Shown: one piece after another, positions 44,096 through 52,161 of the stretch | Position numbering within the stretch: the first letter of the stretch is position 1 | Layout: every line of letters starts with the position of its first letter | Assembly: GCA_026392825.1 (NCBI GenBank) | Contig: JAPLBF010000025.1 | Span: 1 to 52,161, forward strand | Length of the DNA stretch: 52,161 nt | Direction: 5' to 3' | Source of the DNA: Actinomycetota bacterium | GTDB lineage: Bacteria; Actinomycetota; Actinomycetes; Nanopelagicales; Nanopelagicaceae | Position numbers and translations under genes: made by a program | The notes under the pieces: model-generated | Told to the model about the DNA's origin: nothing | What the model saw: only the letters and a program-made list of their open reading frames with translations | Database searches by the model: none

Positions 44096-44992
44096 ATGCT
44101 AATTGGCGTGGACTGGGGCGGGACCAAGATTGAGGTTGTCGCCCTGGAAAGTGATGGCACCGAACTTATCCGAGTTCGTCGCGATACCCCGCGTGGTGAT
44201 TACCGCGGCTGCCTCACGATGGTTCGCGATTTAATCGAAGAAGTCGAAAGTACTTTAGGAAGAAAAGGTTCTATAGGTATCGGCATTCCCGGATCTCTCG
44301 AACCAATTAGTCGCCTTGGTAAAGGTGGCAGTTCAACTTGGATCAACGGGCAACCAGTTGAAGCAGATTTACAAGAAATTCTGGCGCGGCCAATTCGCGT
44401 TGTTAACGATGCCGATTGTTTTGCATCATCAGAGGCAACAGATGGTGCGGGAAAGGGTTATCAAGTTGTCTTCGGTGTAATCATCGCTAGCGGTACTGGT
44501 GCAGGTGTTGCAATCAACGGCCGTGCGCATCACGGTCCAAATAACAGCGCGGGTGATTGGGGACATAACCCTTTGCCATTGGCTGCAGCCGAAGAGTTAC
44601 CGGGTGATCCTTGTTACTGCGGAAAAAGTGGCTGCGTTGAAACTTGGCTCTCTGGCTACAGCTTCACCCGCGACTTTGTTCGCCATGGCGGTGAAGAGTT
44701 AAAGCCTGCTGAAATTATGAAGTTAAAGCGCGCCGAAGATCAACGCGCAATTGAAAATTACGAGCGCTGGATAGATCGCGTTGGCCGCGGTCTCTCTGTT
44801 GTTGTTAACACTCTCGATCCAGATATCTTTGTAATGGGTGGAGGGATGAGCAATATAGAAGAGCTCTATCAAGATCTTCCTGGCAAAATTGCGCAGTACA
44901 CATTCTCGCCAGTCTTTGCGACTCCAATTGTAAAGTCGATGCACGGTGATTCCAGTGGAGTTCGTGGCGCTGCCTGGCTTTGGCGTTCCTGA
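44096..44992 (+). CDS. mak: ROK-family fructokinase (Mak-type)
   Basis: 298 residues that closely follow E. coli manno(fructo)kinase Mak. The ATP loop is IGVDWGGTKIEVVAL at 3-17, then RRDTPRGDYRG, GIGIPGSLEP, STWINGQP and VVNDADCFASSEA. The sugar and zinc site is GDWGHNPLPL and CYCGKSGCVETWLSG, and the end is KSMHGDSSGVRGAAWLW. Fructose is the best-guess substrate, mannose or glucose secondary. It makes fructose 6-phosphate, the substrate of the phosphofructokinase in this window. Confidence 0.88.
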   Translation: MLIGVDWGGTKIEVVALESDGTELIRVRRDTPRGDYRGCLTMVRDLIEEVESTLGRKGSIGIGIPGSLEPISRLGKGGSSTWINGQPVEADLQEILARPIRVVNDADCFASSEATDGAGKGYQVVFGVIIASGTGAGVAINGRAHHGPNNSAGDWGHNPLPLAAAEELPGDPCYCGKSGCVETWLSGYSFTRDFVRHGGEELKPAEIMKLKRAEDQRAIENYERWIDRVGRGLSVVVNTLDPDIFVMGGGMSNIEELYQDLPGKIAQYTFSPVFATPIVKSMHGDSSGVRGAAWLWRS

Positions 44993-45011
44993 ATTCGCCG
45001 AACTACTCCCC

Positions 45012-45017
45012 TAGACT
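45012..45017 (+). promoter_or_regulatory. Predicted leaderless -10 box for the gene at 45024
   Basis: TAGACT, six bases before ATG 45024, between the fructokinase stop and the phosphatase start. Confidence 0.5.
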
Positions 45018-45023
45018 CAGCCT

Positions 45024-45815
45024 ATGACGATCACAGATCAGGAAATTGATCAACGCTTTGAATTTGGTAAAGAGTTAATTGTAAAAGCCGGAGAACTGGC
45101 GATGAAATACTTTAACTCACTCGAAACTTTAGATATTCAAAGTAAAGGGCCCCAGGACTTTGTTAGCGAAGCCGATTACAACACCGAAGTTTTGATCAAA
45201 AATGCGATCAAAGCAAAATTTCCAGATGATGCATTCTTTGGTGAGGAAACTGGTCCAACCGATTTAACGGGCGCAGAGGGCATCTGGGTGGTAGATCCGA
45301 TTGACGGAACTCAGCCATTTTTAATGGGCATGACAAGTTGGTGTGTATCAATTGCCTTCATTAGCGGGGAAGAGATGTTGATTGGTTTGGTCTATTGCCC
45401 GGCCGGCAATCAATTCTTTGCAGCACAAAAAGGCAAGGGCGCCACGCTTAATAACAAGGTGATCAAAGTGCGAGATGCGAAGACGTTAAATGATGGAATA
45501 GTCAGTGTCGGCTACTCAAATCGCACGAAACCAAAAGAGTTGATTCAGATGATGACTGGGCTCCTTGAAAATGGCGGTATGTATCATCGCAACGGATCCG
45601 GCGCGCTAGGAATTTGCTATGTCGGTAGCGGCGCATTAATCGGCTACATCGAAAAACATATAAATTCTTGGGATTGCTTGGCCGCGCTGTTAATTGTTCA
45701 AGAAGCTGGCGGGCGAATAAATGAATTTATTAAAGAGAACGGACTCCACGCTGGTGGAAAAATCGTTGCTGCATCTCCCGCACTTTATGACCAGTTAGAA
45801 AGTTTTATCCCCTAA
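45024..45815 (+). CDS. Inositol-monophosphatase-family phosphatase
   Basis: 263 residues. Metal-site motifs are FVSEADYNTE, FFGEETG near residues 73-79, DPIDGTQPFLMG near 92-103, and INSWDCLAALLIVQEAGG at the C-terminal side. The family covers inositol monophosphatase, histidinol-phosphatase HisN, and bisphosphate nucleotidases; the sequence alone does not settle which. HisN-type use is possible in actinobacteria. The 3' end overlaps the convergent DUF4192 gene by 21 bases. Confidence 0.87.
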   Translation: MTITDQEIDQRFEFGKELIVKAGELAMKYFNSLETLDIQSKGPQDFVSEADYNTEVLIKNAIKAKFPDDAFFGEETGPTDLTGAEGIWVVDPIDGTQPFLMGMTSWCVSIAFISGEEMLIGLVYCPAGNQFFAAQKGKGATLNNKVIKVRDAKTLNDGIVSVGYSNRTKPKELIQMMTGLLENGGMYHRNGSGALGICYVGSGALIGYIEKHINSWDCLAALLIVQEAGGRINEFIKENGLHAGGKIVAASPALYDQLESFIP

Positions 45816-46820
45816 AACTCCGCCTTGTAGACCAAAGATTCCGGCGCAGACTTTGGGGTGTAACTCTCTGCGCATTGCCGCAAATGATTCTGGCGGCCAT
45901 CCTGCGGTGAAGACGCGGCGCAAGAGAAGTGCCAATGAATACCCATTGCTATCGGCCAATGCGCGATCTAGCCCCCGATGGGCAAGTGCACCATCGCCAC
46001 TTTCATAGGCGAGGGCTGCAAAGAGGGATGCGATCGGTGCGACATAGCCAATCGGTGCCATGCGCATTAACTGTCGCCACATTAGGAAGTAAGTATCTAG
46101 GTCTTCATCGGTGTGACTGCCGAGTGCAAAATCGCGCACCTGAATATCAGAGAGTCGCCCGATTACGCGCGCAACAAGTTCTAGATCATCGCTGCCCCTT
46201 CCTAGTGCGAATTCGCCAGCCAGATCAATGACTGCGGTGGCTCCGTCGCGCTGTAACTTTGTTAGATTCTTTGCTTTTTCTGAGACTGCGAATTTGGTTA
46301 TGCGAGAGATCCATTTTTCATCTTCGCTTACAACAAGTGGTGAAATAGATTCGGTTAGCGCTTCAATGTTGGCAAAGGGCATGGCGCGTCCAGCGAAAAC
46401 GTGTTCTATGGCGATGCGCGATGAATCAATTGCAGGCACTTCTCGCCCATCGGCTGGGCAACACTGTGAGTCTGAACAAAGCGTTGAGCGGAAACGACCG
46501 TTTTGTATCAGCAGAGACTCATCAACATTTACAGCAATTCGGTCCATTGCATCCGCTAAATCCTTTAAAACCACTTCCCCATCACTGCGACCGGTTGGAA
46601 TATAAGCAACCAAGAGCGCACCAGTGGAGCCATCGCGTTGTAAGTGAGATGCCAATAAGTCATAAGCCGATTCGGGTAAATCACTTGGGTAATCCACGCG
46701 CATCGCCATCCCGATGCAATTGCCTTTAATTGAAACCACAACTAATGAATCAACTGGGTGGTATCCGATGAGGAATGGAATCGCGGCGATTAAATCGTGG
46801 GGCGAAGTTAAAGTGGTCAT
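45795..46820 (-). CDS. DUF4192 domain protein
   Basis: 341 residues. It begins TLTSPHDLIAAIPFLIGYHPVDSLVVVSI, the standard DUF4192 opening, and contains LLVAYIPTGRSDGEVVL, FRSTLCSDSQCCPADGR with a Cys cluster, and a helical C-terminal half with a PIASLFAALAYESGDGALAHRGLDRAL segment. The family is restricted mainly to actinobacteria and has no known function. It starts five bases after the PKD-protein stop and is probably cotranscribed with it. Confidence 0.85.
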   Translation of the reverse strand: MTTLTSPHDLIAAIPFLIGYHPVDSLVVVSIKGNCIGMAMRVDYPSDLPESAYDLLASHLQRDGSTGALLVAYIPTGRSDGEVVLKDLADAMDRIAVNVDESLLIQNGRFRSTLCSDSQCCPADGREVPAIDSSRIAIEHVFAGRAMPFANIEALTESISPLVVSEDEKWISRITKFAVSEKAKNLTKLQRDGATAVIDLAGEFALGRGSDDLELVARVIGRLSDIQVRDFALGSHTDEDLDTYFLMWRQLMRMAPIGYVAPIASLFAALAYESGDGALAHRGLDRALADSNGYSLALLLRRVFTAGWPPESFAAMRRELHPKVCAGIFGLQGGVLGDKTF

Positions 46821-46825
46821 TTATC

Positions 46826-47557
46826 TCAATTCATAAATCGGGTGTGAGCTGCCACCACGGTGATGGTCAGTGCGGTAACTTTTCTAATTTGTCCTGTGAT
46901 TGCGCGTGCTACCCCGTTGTGTGTAAATGTTCCGCCCCAGGTAGTAACTAAGACAACGGGATAGGTGCCTGGGTTTGAATATGTGTGAGTAATATTTCCG
47001 TGAGGAAATGGAGCGCCCGAATCCGTGGTGGATTGAAATGATCCGTCACCAAAAGCCCAAGTAAATGAGGGGCGCATCGTCACATCAATTACTTCACCGA
47101 TGAGATCAACTTTGCTCTGAAATGTTGTCGGCATATCGTTCCAGAAATAGACCGGCACATTTATCAACGGTTGAAAGTTTGGTTGATAGGAAATGCCCGT
47201 CGTCGGCAGAGATTTGCTAAGGCGATCGCTAAGGGAAGTTGCAACGACCGCAACTGGCGCACTCTTCTTAACGACTGACTTCTTTTTTGGTAAAACAACC
47301 TTTGGCTTAGCCACAACTTTGGGTTTGGCAGTTACCTTAGGTTTAACGACTACTTTTGGTTTTGAAGCTGGCTTAGCTTTCGCAACCGGTTTAGGTGCTG
47401 CAGTTGCTTTAGTACCACTGCCTTTGCGGGCTTCAAAGATTAATTGACCATCTTGGGTATAGACATCAACGCAAGCGATTTCACAATCTGCAGCGTTAAT
47501 TGAATTCAAGGGCGCTAAGGAGAAGAGCGAGATCAGGAGTAGGACTTTTGCTTTCAT
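46826..47557 (-). CDS. Secreted protein with Lys/Pro/Val linker and PKD-like domain
   Basis: About 243 residues from ATG 47557. A signal peptide covers about 1-22 (hydrophobic core, cleavage near SINAA), followed by a short Cys pair. Residues about 50-105 are a linker of PK, KV and AK repeats. A PKD-like beta domain follows with FTWAFGDGSF and a THTYSNPGTYPVVLV strand typical of surface PKD folds. The start at 47557 has TAACTT seven bases upstream; a longer frame to 47587 was not chosen. Likely envelope-associated, function unknown. Confidence 0.72.
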   Translation of the reverse strand: MKAKVLLLISLFSLAPLNSINAADCEIACVDVYTQDGQLIFEARKGSGTKATAAPKPVAKAKPASKPKVVVKPKVTAKPKVVAKPKVVLPKKKSVVKKSAPVAVVATSLSDRLSKSLPTTGISYQPNFQPLINVPVYFWNDMPTTFQSKVDLIGEVIDVTMRPSFTWAFGDGSFQSTTDSGAPFPHGNITHTYSNPGTYPVVLVTTWGGTFTHNGVARAITGQIRKVTALTITVVAAHTRFMN

Positions 47558-47564
47558 CTGGCGC

Positions 47565-47570
47565 AAGTTA
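47565..47570 (-). promoter_or_regulatory. Predicted leaderless -10 box for the PKD protein
   Basis: On the minus strand TAACTT lies seven bases before ATG 47557. It supports that start over the upstream alternative. Confidence 0.45.
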
Positions 47571-47636
47571 GGACCTTGCGGTGTCAAAAAACGCGCTGAA
47601 GTCGATAACTGTGGACAGGTGTGAGAAAGTAGCGTT

Positions 47637-48107
47637 ATGGCAGCGCGCGATGGTGATGGTTGGATCGAGTGCGCATGCGGGAGTAAACATTGGGGCTTAA
47701 ATGGTGCAGCCGGTCTTTTAATTTACCGAGATGGCGCGATTCTCTTACAACATCGCGCACCTTGGGTTCATAACGGAGACACCTGGGGTATTCCTGGTGG
47801 TGCGCGTGATTCTCACGAAACGATTATTGAAGGCGCAATCCGCGAAGCAATTGAGGAAACCGGAATTGATCCACAATGTTTAAACCCCCGCGATACCCAC
47901 ACCGACAACCACGGTATCTGGAGTTATGACACCGTTATTGCGGAAGCCAACAGTGAGTTAGAGGCCCATGAATTAAACGATGAATCCCACGAAGTTAAAT
48001 GGGTTTTATTCAATGATGTAACGCGCTTGCCACTGCACCCGAGCTTTGCCGCATCGTGGCCGGCGCTGCGGAAAAAGTTAGAGTTCCTTATTCAATCTGC
48101 GCAATGA
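47637..48107 (+). CDS. Nudix hydrolase
   Basis: 156 residues. The Nudix box is complete: GGARDSHETIIEGAIREAIEETGI, the G-x5-E-x7-R-E-U-x-E-E-x-G-U pattern near residues 59-82. Before it is LLQHRAPWVHNGDTWGIPGG. An N-terminal CACGSKHWG piece may bind zinc. Nudix enzymes cleave nucleoside diphosphates linked to other groups. The substrate is unknown. The 3' end overlaps the convergent dinG gene by 30 bases. Confidence 0.87.
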   Translation: MAARDGDGWIECACGSKHWGLNGAAGLLIYRDGAILLQHRAPWVHNGDTWGIPGGARDSHETIIEGAIREAIEETGIDPQCLNPRDTHTDNHGIWSYDTVIAEANSELEAHELNDESHEVKWVLFNDVTRLPLHPSFAASWPALRKKLEFLIQSAQ

Positions 48108-50069
48108 TTCACGCACAACTTCGCCATCTGAAGTTCGCCAGAGCGGCGGCATTGAATTAAGTAAGACGCTTCCATAGCGTTTAGTCACAATTCTTGAATC
48201 GAGAATTGCCACAACGCCGCGATCATCAACGCTACGAATCAAACGACCAGTGCCCTGTGCAAGTAAGAGCGCTGCACGTGGCAAGGAAACCTGCATAAAG
48301 CCACTGCCACCTGCGGCATCAGCTAACGAAGCGCGCGCTGACATAACTGGTTCATCGGGGCGCGGGAACGGAATGCGATCGATTGCAACCAAAATACAAG
48401 AGTTGCCTGGAACATCAACGCCCTGCCAGAGCGACATTGTGCCGAGCAGGATTGATGTTTCATCTTTTGCAAAGCGTTCAACGAGTGGACCAACAGCATC
48501 ACCGCGCTTTTGCGTGATTATGGTGATTGGTAATTCCCTTAGCACTTCGCGCAGATGCGCATCTGCTGCTTCCACACCGCGCCAAGAGCTAAAGAGTGCA
48601 AGTGTGCGACCACCGGCGGCATCAATTAACTCACCGAGTTCGGTCAGAACTTCTTTACTTGGCCCATCGCGACCTGGCTCTGGCAGATGCTTTGGCATAT
48701 ACAAAACGCCTTGATTAGCAAAATCAAAGGGCGAGCCAACATCAAGCATCTGCACATTTGCTGGATCGATATCGCCATCATCACTTTCGGAGTCGGCATC
48801 GGAACCAACCACGAAACCAATGCTGCGCGCCATTGCATCAAATCCATTGCCAACAGTGAGCGTTGCAGATGTAGCAATCACTGGCGTCTTGGTTAGCAAA
48901 TTAGCGCGCAGGACTTCAGAGACAGAAAGTGGCGCTAAATGCAGCGTTGAGAAAGTTGGCTCATACCAAAGTACGTGAGTGTTACTCATCTTTAACAACT
49001 TGCCACAAGTTGTATTGATCTCATTGACCGCACCTTTTACGCGAGCGCGTTCTGCAATTGCATCAGAATCAATGATTTCATCATCGGCGTTAATTATCTG
49101 CACGATAGCTGCTGCAGCTTCTTTAACTTTGCGAATTGGTGCTTCTAGCGATGAAGGTATTTCTTCCAGGCGACCTTGCGCGTTAAAGTCACCTCGAGTT
49201 TGATCACCATAATCCGCCATAGCATCGTGGAAGTTATCGGCAGCTTTGGTGAAGGCATCAGATAGCTTGCCGGGCATATGTTTGCGAGCCATTGCCGCTG
49301 CGCGAATTACGCGAGCAGAAGTTAGCTCTTCAGTAACTGCTTGCGTAGTGCGATCCATAAACTCGTGGGCTTCATCCAAAATCACTGCATCGCGTTCGGG
49401 CAAAATCGGATGCGAATCAACAATTTCAATGGCCAATAAAGTGTGGTTGGTGACTACTACATCAGCTAGTTGCGCCTTGGCTTTTGCAAGGGCTGCAAAA
49501 CATTGCGGACCATAATTACAAACATCAGCGCCTACACATTCGCGGCCAGATAAAGAATTTGCCGCCCAGACTCGGCGGTCAACTTCAGGGGCGTCATCGC
49601 GATCTCCAGAAACACCTGGAGTCTTAGCCCAAGCGTGTAAACGTTTGGCATCTTTACCGAGGTGGCTTACTTCCAGTAAAACTTCGCCATCTGGATCAGG
49701 GTCTTCGGTATTAATCTTTTGCAAGCAAACGTAATTACCAACGCCTTTGTAAACTCCATAAGTAATTTCACGACCCAATACTTTTTCCAAAGCAGGTACA
49801 ACCGCTGGCAAATCACGCTCGACTAATTGACGTTGCAGGGCAAGAGTTGCTGTCGCAACCAATACTTTACGACCGTGGACCAGCGCCGGAACTAAATAAG
49901 CCAGTGATTTACCGGTGCCAGTACCGGCTTGCACCATTAAGTGATGGCGATCGGTGAGTGCATTTGCAACCGCTTCGGCCATTTCAATCTGACCTTCACG
50001 AGGTGCGCCACCGATTGCAGCAACCGCAGCATCGAGCGCTTTGCGCACTTGCGCCGATAAATCGCTCAT
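48078..50069 (-). CDS. dinG: DinG/XPD-family ATP-dependent DNA helicase
   Basis: 663 residues, superfamily 2 iron-sulfur helicase. Walker A is AGTGTGKSLAYLVP near 43-56 and the DEAH box is ILDEAHEFMD. Four Cys of an Fe-S cluster are visible between them (YVCLQK, RECVGADVC, PQCF). The C-terminal motifs are FSSWRGVEA, LGTMSLWQGVDVPG and AQGTGRLIRS. It unwinds DNA at forks and R-loops. The ATG overlaps the MFS gene stop by four bases. Confidence 0.93.
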   Translation of the reverse strand: MSDLSAQVRKALDAAVAAIGGAPREGQIEMAEAVANALTDRHHLMVQAGTGTGKSLAYLVPALVHGRKVLVATATLALQRQLVERDLPAVVPALEKVLGREITYGVYKGVGNYVCLQKINTEDPDPDGEVLLEVSHLGKDAKRLHAWAKTPGVSGDRDDAPEVDRRVWAANSLSGRECVGADVCNYGPQCFAALAKAKAQLADVVVTNHTLLAIEIVDSHPILPERDAVILDEAHEFMDRTTQAVTEELTSARVIRAAAMARKHMPGKLSDAFTKAADNFHDAMADYGDQTRGDFNAQGRLEEIPSSLEAPIRKVKEAAAAIVQIINADDEIIDSDAIAERARVKGAVNEINTTCGKLLKMSNTHVLWYEPTFSTLHLAPLSVSEVLRANLLTKTPVIATSATLTVGNGFDAMARSIGFVVGSDADSESDDGDIDPANVQMLDVGSPFDFANQGVLYMPKHLPEPGRDGPSKEVLTELGELIDAAGGRTLALFSSWRGVEAADAHLREVLRELPITIITQKRGDAVGPLVERFAKDETSILLGTMSLWQGVDVPGNSCILVAIDRIPFPRPDEPVMSARASLADAAGGSGFMQVSLPRAALLLAQGTGRLIRSVDDRGVVAILDSRIVTKRYGSVLLNSMPPLWRTSDGEVVRESLRRLNKEL

Positions 50070-51199
50070 ACGCTTGCTTGTTCGCGATTTAAAGATTTAA
50101 AGAAATATGTAGAGGCAACCAAAGCGAGCAAAATAATGCTGTAAGCCGCAGCAAACCCAAAGGCTTCGCTAAGGAATCCCATAATCCAAGGAGAGATTCC
50201 GCAAGATATTCCCATGCCGATTACAAAGACTGCGATCCCGCGATCGGCACCTTGTGCGCTACCCGATGCATTTGCAATAGCAATCGCTGCACAAGGTCCA
50301 ATTCCAATCGCTGCAATTATCAAACCAATAATTGTCAGAGTTGGAGAGCCTGTAAAAATAATCAGCAACGTGCCGGTAGTGATTGCGAATATAGCGAAGT
50401 TCCAAATTCGATGGAGATTGTAAGAATCCTTAGAAGCTAAATAGATGCGAGTTAGTGCAACGAAATAAGGGCCGACCGTTGCAAATAAAATCGCTACTTT
50501 AACCCCAGCCCCGCGTTCGGTTAATAAATCCAAAGCCCAAGTCGAAAGACAGACTTCCATTGTGATTGTCATAAATGAGAAGAGTAAAATATAGATAATT
50601 GGCTTATCCCAAACTATCTTTGTGGATTCACCTATAGGCTCAGGCCGCGCTTCTAGTTGGGGAATCAAAAAGAGCGCGATTATTCCAATTACCGCAGCAG
50701 TCGTCGCCACTGTGTAACGCCAAGGAATTTCTACCTGAGTGGTTAAGCCAATTACCGTGGGCGAAAGCGCTCCCACAAATAAACTAAATCCAGTTGTCCG
50801 AAACATATTCTTTAGAGCGGTTTTGGAATGTGAACCCAAAATTGCATTTATGGTGTTTTGTGCAACAACCGATCCGGCAGAAAAAATGATCACCGCAGGA
50901 ATTGAAAACAAGATACTCGGGCTCAAACAATAAAGTAGCGATCCACCAATCATTAAAAGCCACCCATATCGAATTGTTTGATGTGCTGGGCGGTGATGAC
51001 CACTTCTTAAGAGCGCGATCGAAACTACGACAAGCGCTAGCGCCAAGCCAATATTGTGCCAACTAGCGATGACTCGGCTTAATTCAAAGTCGCGCTTGAT
51101 CAGTTGAACCGAAAAGGTAAGTGAGCCCATCAGGTAAGAACTCAGCGAATTTATAAGAACTAAACGGTGCACGAGTTTGCGAGGTAGAGCCTGCGGCAC
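50066..51199 (-). CDS. Major facilitator superfamily transporter
   Basis: 377 residues with about twelve hydrophobic spans and a basic start (LPRKLVHRLVL). MFS features include the central cytoplasmic loop region and repeated helix pairs, but no signature points to a substrate. GTG 51199 has AAAGGAG six bases upstream. It is coupled to dinG by an ATGA overlap, though the two functions are not obviously related. Confidence 0.8.
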   Translation of the reverse strand: MPQALPRKLVHRLVLINSLSSYLMGSLTFSVQLIKRDFELSRVIASWHNIGLALALVVVSIALLRSGHHRPAHQTIRYGWLLMIGGSLLYCLSPSILFSIPAVIIFSAGSVVAQNTINAILGSHSKTALKNMFRTTGFSLFVGALSPTVIGLTTQVEIPWRYTVATTAAVIGIIALFLIPQLEARPEPIGESTKIVWDKPIIYILLFSFMTITMEVCLSTWALDLLTERGAGVKVAILFATVGPYFVALTRIYLASKDSYNLHRIWNFAIFAITTGTLLIIFTGSPTLTIIGLIIAAIGIGPCAAIAIANASGSAQGADRGIAVFVIGMGISCGISPWIMGFLSEAFGFAAAYSIILLALVASTYFFKSLNREQASV

Positions 51200-51222
51200 C
51201 GATTACTCCTTTGCATTCACAT

Positions 51223-51256
51223 AAAAAACCCGCCGCTATTAGGCGGCGGGTTTTTT
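51223..51256 (-). terminator. Rho-independent terminator after nrdJ
   Basis: A6, CCCGCCGC, a six-base loop, GCGGCGGG, T6. The eight-base perfect GC stem with flanking A and T runs works on both strands, but it sits 25 bases after the nrdJ stop and before the MFS gene, so it mainly ends nrdJ. Confidence 0.95.
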
Positions 51257-51281
51257 AACGGGGTTGGGTAAAACTTATCGC

Positions 51282-52161
51282 TTAGCTGCAACCTGATGTA
51301 TTGCCGCAACCTTCGCATACGAAGCAAGCGCCAGACATACGCATCTTGACGCCACAAGTCATACAAAGTGGTGCATCTGATTTGATTCCCATTGATTCTA
51401 GGAGATCAGAAGATGAACCAATTGTTGCTGCTAGTGGAGCAGGTTCAATTTTTACAGCCACAGGAGCCGCCACAGGAGCAGCTACCGCTTGTGCTTTTGG
51501 GGTATCAACACTCGCAGGTGTTGCATCTTGTGTGTACTCGCCTGTTTCAAGGGCGCGTGCACGCTCTGATGATGTGAATAGTCCCATTGCTGAACGTTGA
51601 TCAAATGGCAAGTAATCAAGTGCTAAACGACGGAAGATGTAATCCATCATTGATTGCGCCATACGGATATCAGCATCATCTGTCATACCAGCTGGCTCAA
51701 AGCGCAGGTTGGTGAACTTCTCGACGAATGTTTCTAGTGGAACACCGTATTGAAGTCCGATTGATACTGCGATTGAGAATGCATCCATTACACCGGCAAG
51801 AGTTGAACCCTGCTTGCCCAGCTTTAGGAATACCTCACCAAGTGCGCCATCAGCGTATGCACCTGAGGTCATATAACCTTCAGCGCCGCCAACAGAGAAC
51901 GATGTTGTGGTTGCAGGACGTGCCTTAGGAAGGCGCTTGCGAACTGGTGCTGCTGCAATTTCAACAGGAGCATCCTTCTTCTTCGCCTTGCCATCTGAAA
52001 GTGGTTGCCCAACTTTGCAGTTATCGCGATAAACAGCGAGCGCCTTGATTCCCATACGCCATGCTTCAAGGTGAACTTCTTCAACTTCTTCAACAGTTGC
52101 ATCCTCTGGAAGGTTAACTGTCTTTGAAATCGCACCTGATAGGAACGGCTGTCAAGCAGCC
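51282..52161 (-). CDS. nrdJ: Vitamin B12-dependent ribonucleotide reductase, C-terminal part (5' end cut by the window edge)
   Basis: About the last 290 residues of class II NrdJ. Near the edge it reads QPFLSGAISKTVN and WRMGIKALAVYRDN, standard barrel segments. A Lys-rich linker follows, then GYMTSGAYADGALGEVFLKLGKQGSTLAGVMDAF, a helical segment ending in LALDYLPFDQRS, and a C-terminal zinc ribbon with MTCGVKMRMSGACFVCEGCG. The enzyme makes deoxyribonucleotides with adenosylcobalamin, so the cell needs B12. A TGA occurs in frame at 52154-52152, seven bases from the right edge, within a fold-back hairpin; this is more likely an end artefact than a real stop. Confidence 0.88.

Noticed and set aside
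52152-52154. In-frame TGA in nrdJ as a selenocysteine codon or an intein border
   Set aside because: It lies in the last ten bases, inside a fold-back hairpin that ends exactly at the edge; an end artefact is simpler.

Overview
This window looks like a piece of a streamlined, free-living actinobacterial genome, most likely a freshwater planktonic lineage of the Nanopelagicales (acI, 'Ca. Planktophila/Nanopelagicus') type. The lineage is an inference. It rests on actinobacterial marker genes (SepH, a DUF7455-like zinc-ribbon protein, DUF4192, class II DAHP synthase, PASTA-domain kinase, B12-dependent ribonucleotide reductase, a SAM-IV riboswitch, a Lys/Ala-rich principal sigma factor) combined with an AT-leaning composition, very short spacers, many 4-base ATGA start/stop overlaps, five convergent gene pairs that overlap at their 3' ends, and many apparently leaderless starts. 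No tRNA, rRNA, insertion sequence, CRISPR array or prophage was seen.

Layout. 1-1.9 kb: end of a small membrane protein, a VOC protein, and an arsC plus aquaporin-like pair. 1.9-11.8 kb: carotenoid genes in two blocks. The first holds an alpha/beta hydrolase and CrtA-like oxygenase, then CruF-type hydratase, GT2 glycosyltransferase and CrtD-like desaturase. The second is crtE-crtI-crtB. Between them, on the other strand, lie metF and a CDP-alcohol phosphotransferase. 11.8-18 kb: a TPP riboswitch in front of a PnuC/PnuT-type transporter and an overlapping P-loop kinase, then pknB, nfo, an EamA exporter, ltaE and ogt. 18-24 kb: class II DAHP synthase, a probably PPi-dependent phosphofructokinase, xylulokinase, an esterase and an EamA transporter. 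24-31.8 kb: a housekeeping block (era, dprA, yifB, yraN, rnhB, lepB, rplS), sepH and a phosphodiesterase. 31.8-40.6 kb: psuG and a broken psuK, a topoisomerase IV A-like subunit without its C-terminal domain, an ABC-F ATPase, an accessory insertion zone, and the topoisomerase IV B-like subunit facing it. 40.7-52.2 kb: DUF7455-like protein, sigma factor, metX under a SAM-IV riboswitch, ROK fructokinase, inositol-phosphatase-like protein, DUF4192, PKD protein, Nudix, DinG, MFS and the 3' part of nrdJ.

How it fits together. CrtE, CrtI and CrtB should make GGPP, phytoene and a desaturated C40 chain. CrtA-like, CruF-like, CrtD-like and GT2 proteins could turn this into an oxygenated, hydrated, glycosylated acyclic carotenoid; no lycopene cyclase is in the window. 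MetF, MetX and the SAM-IV element form a methionine theme. The TPP element implies thiamine uptake through PnuT.

The most unusual region is 36.8-38.4 kb. Two unrelated cargo genes sit between the convergent ABC-F and topoisomerase genes. Between them lies a scar made of second, diverged copies of the 3' ends of both flanking genes. The ABC-F copy differs from the real gene end only at synonymous positions and the stop codon. This is what stacking of two alternative intergenic cargo alleles by recombination would leave behind.
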